The notes under the pieces: generated by a model
What the model saw: only the letters and a program-made list of their open reading frames with translations
The model's database searches: none
What the model was told of the DNA's origin: nothing
Made by a program: the position numbers and the translations under genes
In this document: positions 23,345 through 35,224 of the stretch, one piece after another
Layout: every line of letters starts with the position of its first letter
How positions within the stretch are numbered: position 1 is the stretch's first letter
DNA from: Macrolepiota albuminosa
Lineage: Eukaryota > Basidiomycota > Agaricomycetes > Agaricales > Agaricaceae
NCBI GenBank assembly: GCA_027475525.1
Contig: JAMWFC010000028.1
Span: 1 to 64,000, forward strand
Length of the DNA: 64,000 bases
Direction of reading: 5' to 3'

Positions 23345-26031
23345 CTAGGACCTGGATGTCAAAGCTCCTGCAACTGTGCCCATCTCAGTCACCATTGACT
23401 CCTCCTCCAGTGCAACATTAATTGTGGGAGGGGGAGGCGCCGATTCCATCCTCGGTGGGGTTATAGGCCCCTCGACTGCAGGCATGTCATGCGCTGCTGT
23501 GCGTTTTAGGAGACTGACCTGGTTCGGGTCCATGCCAATAAGATAGTAGAGGCCATTGGCCTCAGGGTTTTCTGGAAGACAACTCTCTTTGTCGCGCTTG
23601 AACATAAGACAATAATGATCATCTTTGGTCATCTCCTGCCATCCATCCCATTGTGAGATTGCAGGAGGAGTGCCGTATTCGTTCAAGCGCTCCATGCACT
23701 TGTCGTCAATTTGTTGGAAGATGTCCATAGACATTGTGGGTGCGTGAAACTGCTGTTCCAGGAAGACCACACCATATGTATATGCATGGTCCACCCAGTC
23801 AGGCGGTATCTGGTTGTGCAATAAGATGAGTAACGTGTTGTCGTTGGAGAAGTTCTGTGCAAAATCGTCTGGCACATGAACGGGGTGAAGCTCCAGCTGG
23901 GGCCCTCTCTGGGGCTCAAAAGGCTGGTTGGGGAACATGGCATTGTACGAGGCAACTGCCTCACAATAAAGACCTGGACGGGCCATGACGAGGGTCATTT
24001 GTCGCACCATCATGGGCTTGGCTGCACTGTTTGCACAGAAAGCTCGACATAATGCAAACCCAAAGAGGATTCGCCAGTGCATGCAGTATGCGTGATCAAC
24101 CGCAATGCCCTGATAGGTGTTCTCAAGCCCAGGGTGACCAAAGACCAGTGTGTACTGTGCCAGCTGGTCCAGGTCAAAGGGCGTGGCTGGATCTTGAGCG
24201 CGCATTACGTGCAGCGCGGGGGAGCCATTCTCTTCCATGCGCAGATAGCGCCCCGGAATGTGTCAGCGCTCAACAAGCACTAGGTCATCAGCCCCCTGGA
24301 TTGGGCTGACAAGGTTCTGGTAATGAGGGTCCTCCATCAGGAGCCTCATCGTACGGTCATGCAGAGACTCATCTGTTCGCTGAGCAAATATCTGGAGCTC
24401 TGTAATAAGAAGATATGCGGTAATCACTTGCGTTGAGGGGTGTGTGGGTTTGAATAATACTTGAAGAGCTGGTTGAGCTCTAAGGGACTGCGGGGGAGAC
24501 CGTGAGGGGAGAACTTGTAGATGATGCTGGCTGGTAGGCCAGCACGGCACCCCGACAAGAACTCATAAGCCGCTGCCTGATTGGCATTGGCTCCCAATAG
24601 CACAGCATTCAAATAATACGAATAATATGTGCAGTGGCTGAGTGCTCCTTGGAAGCACGAGTTCATCTGCTCAATATCGAGCGGGCCCCACACCTTCACC
24701 CCCAGTCCGTCAGGGATCTTCCCCAAAAACTCATCTTGGGCCCAATATTTTAGGGCCTGCAGCTCCTTGGCACAATTTGCCTTCTTTTTTGCAATGTGCT
24801 TATTGCACAATACTTGTTGAAATCGTTCTGCTGCTGATTTTCCTTCCTCCGCCTCCTCCTCATGCTCCGAGCTCGACTCTCTGTAGTCGCTCTCATCAGA
24901 TAAGGAGACAACGGGTGCTTTGCCTTTTCCAGGCATGGGCAGGTTCCTTGAGGTCGCCACCAGACCATCGTATTGCTCTGGGGAGTGAGGGTCGGTGGTC
25001 AAGACAATCACAGGAAAGTGTGCCTGCGGTGCAGGCACAGTAACGGGCAACAGGAACAACATTAAGACTTTCCTGGCCTGTGTGGGAATGCCAGCCGGGA
25101 ACTCTATCACCTCCAGTTTGGAGGCATCAAGAGGCAGTTTACGGCCTCGACATTGACATGAAGGCCCTGACTTGGCCAGGGCGGAAGATTTGAGTGGTGG
25201 CTGAGCCACCGGAGGGGCAGGCGCATTTTGCGCCAGATTTCTCCCTCCAGGCTCAGCACGAGGGACGATGGTAACAGGCACTCTTGGCGCCACAGCAATG
25301 GGTTTGGGCCCCATAGGTGGAGCCCAAGATGATGCAGGTTCCTGCTGACCCAGAGACAGCCCTGCCAAGGGCTCACTGACTGCAGTCAGTGACTCTGAGG
25401 GGGCCTGAAGGGCCAGAGTGGGCAACTGTAATGACAATGCAATGGGCTGAGCAGGCAGCTCAGGGCGCACAGATTGCGCAGCCAGTGGCATCCTGGCCTG
25501 TGAAGGGTCGACCGCTCAAGTAGGCTGATACTTGGCCCTCTTGACCTCAGCGGTCGGTTCCTCAAAGGTAGACACTTTGCGCTTAGATGCGCATTCAATC
25601 TGCTCCAGCGCTGTGATGCGCTGCCTCTTCATCAGCTCGATCTGATCAAGCAAGCCCTCCATCACTATCACAGCCAAACTGTCCTGTAGGAAGGACGCAG
25701 TTGCAGGGACTGGCTGTCCTGCTGCTTCCAATCTACTCAGGAGTGCATCTGGCACCAACAACTCCTGCGCTTGTGGCACAGGTTCAACATACGATTCGAC
25801 CATGAGCCGATGCGCCCATGGTACTGATAGCAGCCCTGTCACTGCACCTGCATACGTCGGTCTCGACACACCCAAGCGCAGCGACGGTTCCTGGTAGTAG
25901 TGCTTGTGGCGGCGCTCATAGCACCCTTCGTTGTCAACGTCCATCTCTTGCGAATGAAAGGGAGTCTGGTACAGGAGCGGTTCCTCGTGGCCTGAATAGG
26001 CCACACCCGCTAACTGATATTGGCTCACCAC
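23345..26031 (-). pseudogene. Unidentified long protein gene, convergent to the CACTA transposase, decayed
   Basis: A single coding stretch of roughly 880 codons reads from 26031 to 23345. It is broken by TGA at 25516-25518 and 24263-24265 (each could be a CGA change) and by a frame change near 24400 that may be an intron or a small indel. The N-terminal part is polar with MDVDNEGCYERRHKHYYQEPS; the middle is Pro/Ala-rich; then an acidic SDESDYRESSSEHEEEAEEG segment; then a compact region (AQDEFLGKIPDGLGVKVWGP, MNSCFQGALSHCTYYSYYLN). The C-terminal part contains QYTLVFGHPGLE, MARPGLYCEAVASYNAMFPN and an acidic tail. No domain is recognised. Its position and decay style suggest it was an accessory gene of the neighbouring transposon; this is inference. 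Confidence 0.55.
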
Positions 26032-26459
26032 CAGATATGGCAGCTGCCTCTGGTACTGGCTAGGATTTTCTCATATATTCAGGGGTCTCCCCCCTCCACT
26101 AGAGCCTTGCAGGCTTTGGTCACTCTTGTGCGGCCCCCAATAGGCCATTTTTAAGCAACACATCAACTACGTGTATTGGGACTGAGAAAAGGGAAGAAAA
26201 AAACAATCTTCCAACTCTGCCAGTGGTGTAAACAACCACAAATACATGCCACCCGGTCTCTCACCGGCAATCATAGTTGCATAAACAGCCACAATTAGTA
26301 GCCACCCAGTTATTCACCAGCCATCAAAGTGGACTTTGTCCACATTCCACCACCACACACACATTATGTACATTTTGCCAGCTGTTGAGGGCGTTTCATG
26401 CCCTGCAACTCTAGATACCTGTCCATCGCTGCAAGATCTTTGCAGTTCACTAGCAGTTA
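26032..26459. other. Spacer, probable remains of a transposon end
   Basis: No gene seen. Several TTGTCCACATT/ACCACCACACACAC-like low-complexity stretches. It would be the place for the 3' LTR of the minus-strand Ty3 element that follows, but no matching copy was found beyond 42865. Confidence 0.4.
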
Positions 26460-27839
26460 TCAGGTTGTATCACCTAAGCTCCACCTTATCTTGGATTTGA
26501 GGTTTCCCTTTGTCCACATATGACCTATGAGGTCATCCACAAACCATTCCTGGTTATTACCAGTTCCAAAGTCATACGGCTCCGGAGTTGCACAATTAGG
26601 GAAGAGCGCATCACTACTGGCCATATACGGTTGCAACAGCGACACATGGAACTTGGGAACTATCCTGCGCGCTTGCAGCGCATGGAGTAGTTCCAGCACG
26701 TAGTTAGACATGCTCGGCTCTGCCTCCAGGACCCTATATGGTCCAATCCACTTCGGACACAGCTTACTTGCCCTGCCTTTCAGCAGGTTCAAGTTCTTTG
26801 TCAATAGGTACACTAGGTTCCCTTTCTCGATGTCTGGGTCCTCACATCTGGAATTATTCACATGTTTGGTCTGCCATACACGCAATTCTATAATCACATC
26901 ATGGGCATCTGCCAAGTTCTCTAGCGCATTGCATGCAAACTGCTTTACTCCCACATGAATAGCTTTGTCAGTGCAAAGTTCACGAATCATGGATGGCATG
27001 TAGCCATTATTGAGTTCAAAGAGTGAATACCCTGTGGTTTCCGATATGCTCGCGTTTATCACAAATTCCACAAGTAGACATCTATCCACCCAGTCCTTTT
27101 GATCAGGACATACGAACGCTCGCAGTATTTGCGCAATATTTTTATTCACGTGCTTTGTTTGACCATCTGTTTGCAGATGAAACGACATCGACATGAGCAA
27201 CTTTGCTCCAAGCAGTTTGTGCAACTCCTTCCACCATTTGGAAGTAAACTTAGCATCTCAATTGCTTACAATCGAGCTTGGCAATCCATGGAGGCGCACT
27301 ATCTCCTTGAGATAGATCCACGACAAGTCCGACGCTGTCATGGTGGTTCTCACTGGAATGAGATGGACCATACTGGTTATTCTGCAGATCACTACCCAGA
27401 GGTAGTTAAAACCTTTCGACTCAGGAAATGGACTGATAAAGTCCATCCCAATCAAATCCCAGGGTTTGACTGGTATAGGTAGCAAATGAAGCTTTCCTGG
27501 TGGCTTCAATGTCAATATTTTTGACTGTTGACATAGCTTGCATGTCGAGCAGAATTGGCTCGTTTCTTTGGCCATTTGCGGCCACCAGTACCAGCGTCGC
27601 ACATAGTCCAGCATTTTCTAAGTTCTGAAGTGGCCCACTACTCTATGGGCCTGGTCCAGGATAGTTGTGATTAACAACCTCTCCTGGAGAATGCAGATGA
27701 CTTTGGACTCTGTGGGTCTGGTAAGGTAGACGAGCTGCTGCTCCACCTTGAAGCATGGAGGCGCCTGGATATTATTCACAATCTCCAAGAAGAAATTATC
27801 ATCTTTGTATCCATGCTGGATATGTGTGCGGAATTGCAC
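26460..27839 (-). pseudogene. Integrase of old Ty3 element, catalytic residues lost
   Basis: HHCC finger residues are visible (HRVVGHF, then CSTCKLC at about 27525-27545). The core has GMDFISPFPES with the first catalytic Asp. The second Asp is changed: the expected VSDRD reads VSN, stop, D near 27257. The catalytic Glu of the usual DGQTERVN motif is Lys (DGQTKHVN, near 27165). Both changes are G-to-A or C-to-T. The C-terminal part keeps the GPYRVLE and FHVSLLQPY motifs common after gypsy integrases. No chromodomain was found. A stop interrupts the frame near 27615. Confidence 0.83.
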
Positions 27840-28187
27840 ATTGCCTAAGTCAGCCGGTGCAGGTGTATGGTCCTATGACTCCAGCGCCTGCTGGAGCATC
27901 ATATCAGTACCTCTTGGAGGCACCCCTTGCCTCATCTCTTCACTTGGCTGAGGGACCTCATGATCCACCAGCACCTGGGCCTTGATATCGCAAGCTTCTC
28001 GCTGTTCATGCAGTTGCTTACTGCAAGGTGTTTCCTGTGCTCGCATGGCACATAGCTCAACCCTATGTTCCTTGATTTCATGGAACCTATGCAGGGGCAA
28101 GTCTTTGCCCTCTGGGTCAATACGTTTGTCCGCCTGGACATAGTCATGCGTGTCATGGATGTCATCTCGAGTATCACTCTTGAAATA

Positions 28188-28882
28188 TCAAGACAGGCAA
28201 TCCGCGACTTTGTTCAATTCACCTTTTACATAGGTGATGTCGAACTGATACCATGACATGTAGTCAATCCAGCGACATTGTTGCGGAGATAGGTGCACCT
28301 GAGTCTTGAAAAACTCTAGTGCTTTGTGATCTGTAATGATGTGGATCTTATATCCCATCAGTTTATCCTCCCATTTTAGGAGGGCTTCCAGGATAGCGAG
28401 TGTTTCTAACTCATGTACAGCATAATTTTGCTGGGCAGCAGTGAATTTACGGGCCACATTTTACCTTGGCCAAACATGGCCCCAACCCCAGTCTTCAATG
28501 TGTCACATATGAGCCATATGGGCTCGTCGATGCATGGATCAATTGGCCAGATGACTGGCATCTTTGCGCAAATGCGCTTAATCATCTCAAAGCACTGCTG
28601 ATGCAGCGGTCTCCAGTGAAAAGGGGACCTATTCTGGGTCATGGCCATAAGTAGCCCTGTGTATGCAGTGATGTCTGGCAAAAAGTTGCCAATATAGTTT
28701 ACAAGTCCAACGAATCATTGGATATCATTATATGTGTGTGGAGTACGCCACTCTCAAATTTGGTTGAGCTTATCCATGTCCGGGTGAATACCCTTCTTGT
28801 CAATAACATGACCGAGACAATCTATACTCTTTGCGAACAACTCACACTTCTTCCATTTGAGATAGAGGCTAGCCTCAGGTAG
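28188..28882 (-). pseudogene. RNase H and RT connection of old Ty3 element
   Basis: Codes for typical gypsy sequence: SPFHWRPLHQQCFEMIK, WLICDTLKTGVGAMFGQG, ALLKWEDKLMGYKIHIITDHKALEFF and DYMSWYQFDITYVKGELNKVADCLS. The frame has stops and is separated from the RT palm by the LTR-like insert at 28883-29400. Confidence 0.8.
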
Positions 28883-29400
28883 TGTCAGGGGACTCCTCAT
28901 TCCTTTCTTCTTTCACTCTTTATTTCTTCACTCTCCTTTCATTCACTTCCTTATTTCTTCTATCATTCTCTCATTTTGCTGTTACTACTTTTTCAACACT
29001 ATCTGTTAGTACTATTCTCAACCTTTGAGGTGCTCTGGTTCTTTAGCTATCACTCAGACAAGTGTGGGCCCTTCAGCACCGCTCCAGGCTGCTTAGATAA
29101 GCCGGAGTTTGCCTTTCTGACTTCTAAAGTCCGGAGTTTTCCTCCCTTGTTTGCACACTTGTTTGGTTAGTCAATTTTCGAGTTTTTAAGGTTTTGTTGT
29201 ACTGTACAGTTGTTTCCCACGCTTCAGAGGCCCCAGAAGCGTCCAACCTGGCATAGGGAATCCCCAGACTTGTTCTCTTTGGATCTCCCTCTGCCAGGTG
29301 AGTAGCTACCTTGATATTGTCAGTATATATTCTAATACACTTTGGATCTCCCTCTGCCAGCTGTGTGACTGAGCCACAGCCTCTAGAGGTCGCCCTTACA
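28883..29400. mobile_element. Solo LTR (older copy) inside the RT of the old Ty3 element
   Basis: 518 bp starting TGTCAGGGGACTCCTC and ending GTCGCCCTTACA. It is the same family as the solo LTR at 43694-44446 (which starts TGTAAGGG and ends CCCTTACA). It lies between the RT palm (HL near 29421, FERL near 29405) and the RT thumb (EASLYLKWKKCEL, near 28870), so it splits RT. The flanks are GGTAG and GAGTC, not an obvious target duplication. Confidence 0.75.
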
Positions 29401-30272
29401 GAGTCGTTCAAATATGACTCATAGGTGCTGCTCATGCTCCTCAATGGAATCAGAAAAGATGAATATATCGTCTAAGTAGACGTGCATAAACTTCCCGATT
29501 ACATCTTGGAAGATTGAGGTCATTAACCTCTGAAATGTCGCTGGTGCATTACAATCACCAATCTGCATGATGTTACTCATGAACGTCCCCATCAGGGATG
29601 AGAACAGCGTCTTCGGTATATCCTCTTCATGTATGCAAACCTGTTTGTACATGTCTGTTAGGTCAATTTTCAACCTATACTTTGCTGTCGCGACATCTTC
29701 ACGTATTACTTCCTGATCTGGAAGAGGTATTACATCTTTGACTGTGTTATCATTGCACTGTCACGCATCCAATGCAGTCCTCAATGTTCCATCCTTCTTG
29801 GGGATACAAAGTAAGGGTACAGCTTGCACCGCTGGTTGTGGTTCCCACCACTTTGCATTTATGTATCTATTTGTCTTTTCACAAAGTTGATCCTGTAGTG
29901 CTTGTGGGCAGCGAGGCAAATGATATTTGTACTGCTTGTTATCGTCAATGAGGTTGATCTCATGATTAACCTCCCACCACGGAGGAAGCTCTTCCTTTGT
30001 TCTGTTGACAATATCAGCAAACTCCCATTGCCATTGCTGGCGCAATCAAGGAATATCCTCCTCTGTAAGGCTCACAGCCTTACCTTTCCCTTTTACTATG
30101 CGTGCTATACGTGGCTGAACCTTTGGTTCAAATCGCTCCTGTAAGGCACGTACGTGCTCCTCTGTGAGATCTCCTGGGTTCAACCTTATGACAGGTTGTT
30201 TCTCCAACACTCTTGTCATACTCGACAACGACTGCATGCGTCTCGCTTTCAGCGAGAGTCCGTCAAATACAA
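29401..30272 (-). pseudogene. RT palm of old Ty3 element
   Basis: RT motifs in order: LLCIPKKDGTLRTALDA, KIDLTDMYKQVCIHEEDIPKT, NAPATFQRLMTSIFQD and MHVYLDDIFIFSDS (YLDD). TGA codons at 30046-30048, 29761-29763 and 29419-29421 stand where CGA would restore an expected residue. The protein continues upstream into the half at 38803-39265 across the nested insertion. Confidence 0.84.
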
Positions 30273-31182
30273 TGTAGTACTTGGTTGCAAGTAGTACTGA
30301 TAGTTCTGGGGCTTTCTTGAAGTCTTAGAAAGTGACCTCTAATCCACACTGGTGCTTGATGATAAAAACTTGATGTATTGGGTGCTTCACAGAATATCAA
30401 ATATCCTGATGGGCAGAAGAAGGTTCTCAATAAACTCCAGCCTAAGCAGTTCACTCCCTGGGAACCACCGAGCCTTTGTTTACCAATAGACTTCCAATGA
30501 GAGGTGTTCAATAAACTCTAGCCTAAGTGATTCACTCCCTGGGAACCACCGAGCCTTTGCCTATCAATTGCCTGGTTATTCTCTACTCTACTTGGACTAT
30601 TTATACTAATTTTCCAGTGCACAGACCACCAGATCACATGACTTTTTGCTCTTGACCTCCCAGCATTCCTGACCTAATTTGTTGTTCCATTTTCCATTTT
30701 GGTGATGCATGTTTCAGTGCCACCATTCCATTCATCTCTTCCTTCCTCCATTCAATGCATGTTTCAGTGCCACCATTCCATTCATCCCTCCCTTCCTCCA
30801 TTCAATGCATGTGCCACCATTCTATTCATCTCTTTTGACATCCCTCCATGCTTCTTTCCCTTTCCTCTTTCAGTCATATCAAATTGGGGATTGTCAGATC
30901 AGATCTTGATCTAGATCATCACAATTTGATCCCCTTTTGTCACCTCTGCCAGCTCCCATGCTTCTCCTCCCCATAACAGTGGTTGGACTATTGTTGAGTT
31001 GATAGCTTGAGCTGGTCCCTGCCCTTTGTTCTGTACTGTCTGTGTATTTATTGGGGTGTTTTTGGAGATATAATTTGTTGAGACTGCTACCAGGAGGCTT
31101 ACAGTTTTCAGCCCATAATTAAATGTTTATTTTGACTTCTGGTGCATGTTGTGTCCCTGACTGCTGGTACAGCATCGTATCA
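30273..31182 (-). repeat. 3' LTR of nested element
   Basis: 910 bp. Read on the minus strand it starts TGATACGATG and ends TACTACA. It matches 37889-38798 base for base as far as checked. It contains short internal repeats of the ATGCATGTTTCAGTGCCACC type at a 50-bp interval. Confidence 0.93.
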
Positions 31183-31195
31183 TCTCCCCCCCACC
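31183..31195 (-). promoter_or_regulatory. Polypurine tract of nested element
   Basis: On the minus strand GGTGGGGGGGAGA lies directly before the 3' LTR start TGATACG. Confidence 0.75.
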
Positions 31196-31388
31196 AAATA
31201 AAGACTGTCCTCAGTCATTCACAGTTCCAGATTAGGTCAAGTCCCATTTCTTTGCCACAATTTCAAAAGATATGTCCTGGCCTCCTGTAATGTTTTTGAG
31301 GTCCCTTTTGCATGTTGTTGCTGTCTCCCCCTTTCACTCCAAAAGCCCTTCAAACCCTCCTCTTTGGCCTATTCTCTTTCTTCTCTTC

Positions 31389-34300
31389 TTACTCCTCCCA
31401 GTCATCATGTAGATGCACACCCTGAAGGTACAGGTCCTCCTCCACCTGTCTCTCATTCTTTTCCTCCCTTAGTTCTTGTAGTTTAGATGGTGTAATGTCA
31501 ATCCATTCTTCAATACTAGTAGGCAGAGTGATTTGCTGCCTGGCCTTGTAAGGTATAACCCTAAAGGCAGCCACCCTCTCTTGCCACACAGTACCATCCA
31601 ACTCTGCCACTATGTAGTTCCCTCCTTTGGTCCTAGTCAACACCACCATAGGTCCCCAATAGCGAGCAGACATTTTCCCACTTAGAGATTTAGCTGCCAC
31701 TATGTTTCTAACCAGTACTAAGTCTCTTGGTTTGAACTTGTACTCCTTGATAGAGGCTTCATTTTCCCTTGTGAAGTTCTCTGCCCATCTCAACTTCTCC
31801 TTGCTGACTCTAGCCCTCATTTCCTCCACATGCTGGTAGTGCTTTGCCAGTGCTTGAGCCCTTAAGCCAATTAAGTCTTCTGTAGATACTGGTCCATCAG
31901 GCCAGTCTATCAACCAAGTGGCTTCCACTAAGTCCAAGGGTAGTATAGGATGTGCTCCAGTTACTAAGAAGAATGGGGAGCACCCAAATCTCTTTCTAAC
32001 TGTAATCCTGTCTGCCCACATTACATGCCAGAAGAACCAGTACCACTTGGTTCTGTCTTCACAGGCTTTGTACAAGGCCTGCCTCACATCCCAATGTGGT
32101 CTCTCTATCCTCCCATTAGCTCTAGAATTATAGGGAGCAATAGTTATGCCCTGTATCCCATACTTCTTAGATAGCCAATGTACCACTTTTGTGAACTGCC
32201 CAGCATTATCTGTTACAATAGTGCTTATACAGCCCCATCTACAGATCACTTCTTCAAACAACCACTGCCCAATCAACTTGTGGTTATCCTTCTTCAAAGG
32301 TCTACCCTCCATCCATGAGGTTAAAGCACACCTCCCATGTACAATATACTTGCACCCATTTGAACTTGGTGTCATATGCATGGTATCCAAGTGTATGGTT
32401 TCAAATATACTGGGAGTATAGGCTACCACAGGCTGCCTGCATACTGCAACTTTCTGCCTAACTTGGCAAGCATGACAAGTGTCTATATACCACTTTACAT
32501 CAGCTTCCATTTCTGGCCACCAAAACCTCTCCTCCAGTAAAGCCTTAGTTGCAAAGGTCCCTCTGTGACCAAGTGCATCATGAGCTGATTTTAACATATA
32601 CATCCTCCTGTCCTTCTCTATGACTAGCTTGTGCTTCCCCTCTTCTCCTCTCTTGTAAAACCTTCCCTTGAGATCAAAGAAGAACTGCCTTGCAAATCTA
32701 AGGAATTGCCCTTCTTTCACCTCTCTGGGTACCTTTCCAGGATGCCTAAGCCAGTCCTGTACTAGGGGTAAGAGGTTATCTAAGGCTTTCCCCTTCTCAG
32801 TTCTCCTCTCTTCCTGGTACTCTTCTACAGTAGAGGCAGAGGGCCTTTCTGGCAGCAAGAGTGTAGATAAAGTTAAGACTGCTACTGGATTCAGTGTAGT
32901 CCCTGCTTTAGTACTCTGCTCTTGTAAGCCTAAGGCTATCCCTTGCTCTCTGTCTTTACCCAATCTCACTTCTTCCTGTACATCTTCTGGAGTGACTGCT
33001 AACAAGTAGCCTCCTCTTGTATCAATCTCATCCATGAAGTCCTCTAACTTGAGGGGCACATGTTCCTCCCAGCCAGGTACTTTGTTAATCTCATCTGGAT
33101 ACTCAAAGGACATTGGCTTTGGATCATCCAGTAAAGATGAGTCCACAGGAGGATACTCTTCATCTCCTGGTTGCTTCTCCCTGCGAGATAGACCATCCAT
33201 ACTGAAAGTCTTTCCTGGCACATGCCTCAAGGTGAAGTGATACATAAGTACAGCTTCTACCCAGCGCATTATAGTAGCATTAGGTCCTATTCCTGGGTTG
33301 CTCAGCATGCCCTTGAGGTATTTAGCATCACTCTCAATGATAAGCTTTCTGCACCCTAGTAACCAATAGCTGCTAACTTGTAATGCCCTCATAAGACCAT
33401 ACAGCTCTCTCTTAGGTTGTGAAAACCTAGCCTCCCTCTCATTCAAGGTAATGGACCCCAGTCTAGCACAAGTCCTCTGTTTTGGATTTGTACTGTCTTC
33501 TTGGAAGATCCCAAACCCAACAGCCATCCAAGAAGTGTCTACTGCCAAGATGACAGCTCCTTCAGACTCATAGTCTATAGGTCTTAGAGCTGCACAACTT
33601 GCTAACCTCCTCTTCATCTCCTTCATGGCCTCCTTCTGTTCTTCCTCCCAGACAAAAGCCACATCATCCTTAGTGAGCCTATTGATAGGCTCTGAGATCT
33701 TGGCATAGTCCTGGATGAACATCCTGAAGGTACCACAAGTTCCCAAGAACTTCCTAACCTCAGAGACATTGCGGCAGTCTCCCCAACTCATGACCACTGC
33801 ATATCTCTTTGTCTCTGGCTTGCGCCCCTCATAAGAACACAGGTGTCCTACTACAGTGATTTCATCTGCACATAGCACAGACTTAGTCCCTGAGAAGGTT
33901 CCTCCAGCATACTTGATGCGCTGAACAACTCTATTGACATTGTTCAGGTGCTCCCATACAAAGCGCCTAATCCCTTGATTCTCTGCAATAGTCTCATACC
34001 CTCCTCCTTCCAACTCATACCTAGTCTCAGGTCCTCTTATTGGAACGTCATCAATATAAGGCCAAGTGACATGAGGTATCTCATCCTGCAAGATATAAGT
34101 AACATCATCATGGAAGATGGGAACTGAATTAGTCCATCCCATTGGCAATGTCACCAATCTCAGAGCTCCATAAGGTGTCTGAAAGGTGGTATAGTCTCTA
34201 GACTTAGGGTCCAAAGTCCTTTCATCATATCCAACATAGAGGTCACACATCCCACCACATGCTCTTCCAGCAAAGTGGTTGGCCAGTTCTTCTGTAGCAG

Positions 34301-35170
34301 GAGGTACTCCAGAATGAGCTATAGTGACTTTGTTTAGGGGTTCTAAACTGTGCACAAGCCTTAGACTTTTCCCATCCTTCTTCAGAACAGCAAACCATTG
34401 TGATCTATATGAGGAGTTTGACCTCTCATAAACCCCTGCTTCCAACTTCCTCTTAATCTCCTTGCACAGGTCATTGTACTTCCCAGGAGGTATGGGTCTG
34501 TTTTTCAACACCCAAGGCTGGTGAGGTACTACTGGCATAACAACAGGTGGGAAGTATTCCTCTTTGAACTTCCCCTTCTGACTGTCATTCCATGCAAAGG
34601 CCTCATTCTGCTGCATCATCAGCTGGTGCAGCAACTTCCTCTCTTCTGGCCATAGAAACTCTCCTTCATGTGCTTGGTCAATAATCTGCTTGCACTCCTC
34701 TGTGTACCTCCCAGTAGGTCTGAATTCAGGTGGATGTGGACTCAAAGGTGGCATATCCTTTAAAGGATCACCAGTGATATTCCTCTCTATCCTGAACTCC
34801 TCTGGTGTAGTACCCAACACAGGTCTAACTTTCTTGGCAACAGGCTTATATTTCCCAAACACTTGTACAGTTTCCTCCTGGCTTTTCTCCCCCCCACTCT
34901 TTAACTCTTCAGGTAGGTAGCCTAGCTCTCCATTCAGGTAAGCTCCCAGCAACTGCCCTGTCCTTTCTCCTTCTCCTCCAGTAGCATGGTAAGCAGCCAA
35001 GTACACATCTCTGAGTTCTTGCTGCTCAAAACTCTTCTCCTTGACACAGTACCCCTTGATCCAGAAACCTTCCTCCTCACTCCCCTCTATCATTACTGCA
35101 GCCTCTCCTTGATCTGGTTGACACAGTACCCCTTGATCCAGAAACCTTCCTCCTCACTCCCCTCTATCAT
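31389..35170 (-). CDS. pol of nested element: RT, RNase H, integrase
   Basis: The long frame (over 1230 codons from 35093) holds RT with RSQWFAVLKKDGKSLRLVHSL, FQTPYGALRLVTLPMGWTN and YIDD near 34055. RNase H follows with AVDTSWMAVGFGIF and RELYGLMRALQ. Integrase has an HHCC finger (H-ALGHRG, CHACQ near 32470), then HLDTMHM, TDNAGQF and NGRIERPHW giving D,D and E about 34 residues apart. The C-terminal part has a RYWGPMVVL (GPY/F-like) motif and no chromodomain. The start is inside a 77-bp duplication. With one copy removed the frame reads into the -1 frame of the protease ORF just upstream, at the heptamer at 35218-35224. No internal stops. Confidence 0.92.
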
Positions 35171-35194
35171 TACTGCAGCCTCTCCTTGATCTGG
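35041..35194. repeat. 77-bp tandem duplication in pro/pol junction
   Basis: Copies at 35041-35117 and 35118-35194, offset exactly 77. They artificially separate the protease and pol frames. Confidence 0.9.
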
Positions 35195-35224
35195 TATCAA
35201 CTCCTCAAGGCTGAAGCTTTTCCC
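35184..35224 (-). promoter_or_regulatory. Predicted -1 frameshift site pro/pol
   Basis: In the protease frame the codons are TTG GGA AAA, giving the slippery heptamer G GGA AAA (35218-35224, minus strand). Seven bases later CCTTGA (35210-35205) can pair with TCAAGG (35189-35184), with a 15-base loop. A -1 slip reads into the pol frame; without slipping the ribosome meets TGA at 35197-35199. Heptamer, spacer and stem fit known -1 signals. Function is predicted, not shown. Confidence 0.65.

Larger units (their letters stand above)
26460..30272 (-). mobile_element. Old Ty3/gypsy element, pol half (left of nested insertion)
   Basis: Minus-strand integrase, RNase H and RT remnants. The other half (protease and gag) is at 38803-42865. 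The two halves were separated by the young LTR element at 30273-38798: joining them at the 4-bp duplication ACAA keeps the reading frame (DIV to FDGLSL). No LTRs of this old element are recognised. Confidence 0.85.

Noticed and set aside
24391..24440. Intron joining the two frames of the minus gene
   Set aside because: The possible donors give a wrong phase or an intron under 30 bp; treated as a frame change.
30261..30272. 5-bp target duplication for the nested element
   Set aside because: Only 4 bases (ACAA) match on both sides, and the outer reading frame is restored with 4.
30709..30914. Small plus-strand frames within the LTR (and the copy at 38325-38530)
   Set aside because: Low-complexity translation of repeated ATGCATGTTTCAG sequence; identical because the LTRs match.
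31918..34920. Plus-strand frames in the nested pol region
   Set aside because: They are antisense shadows of the well supported minus-strand pol.
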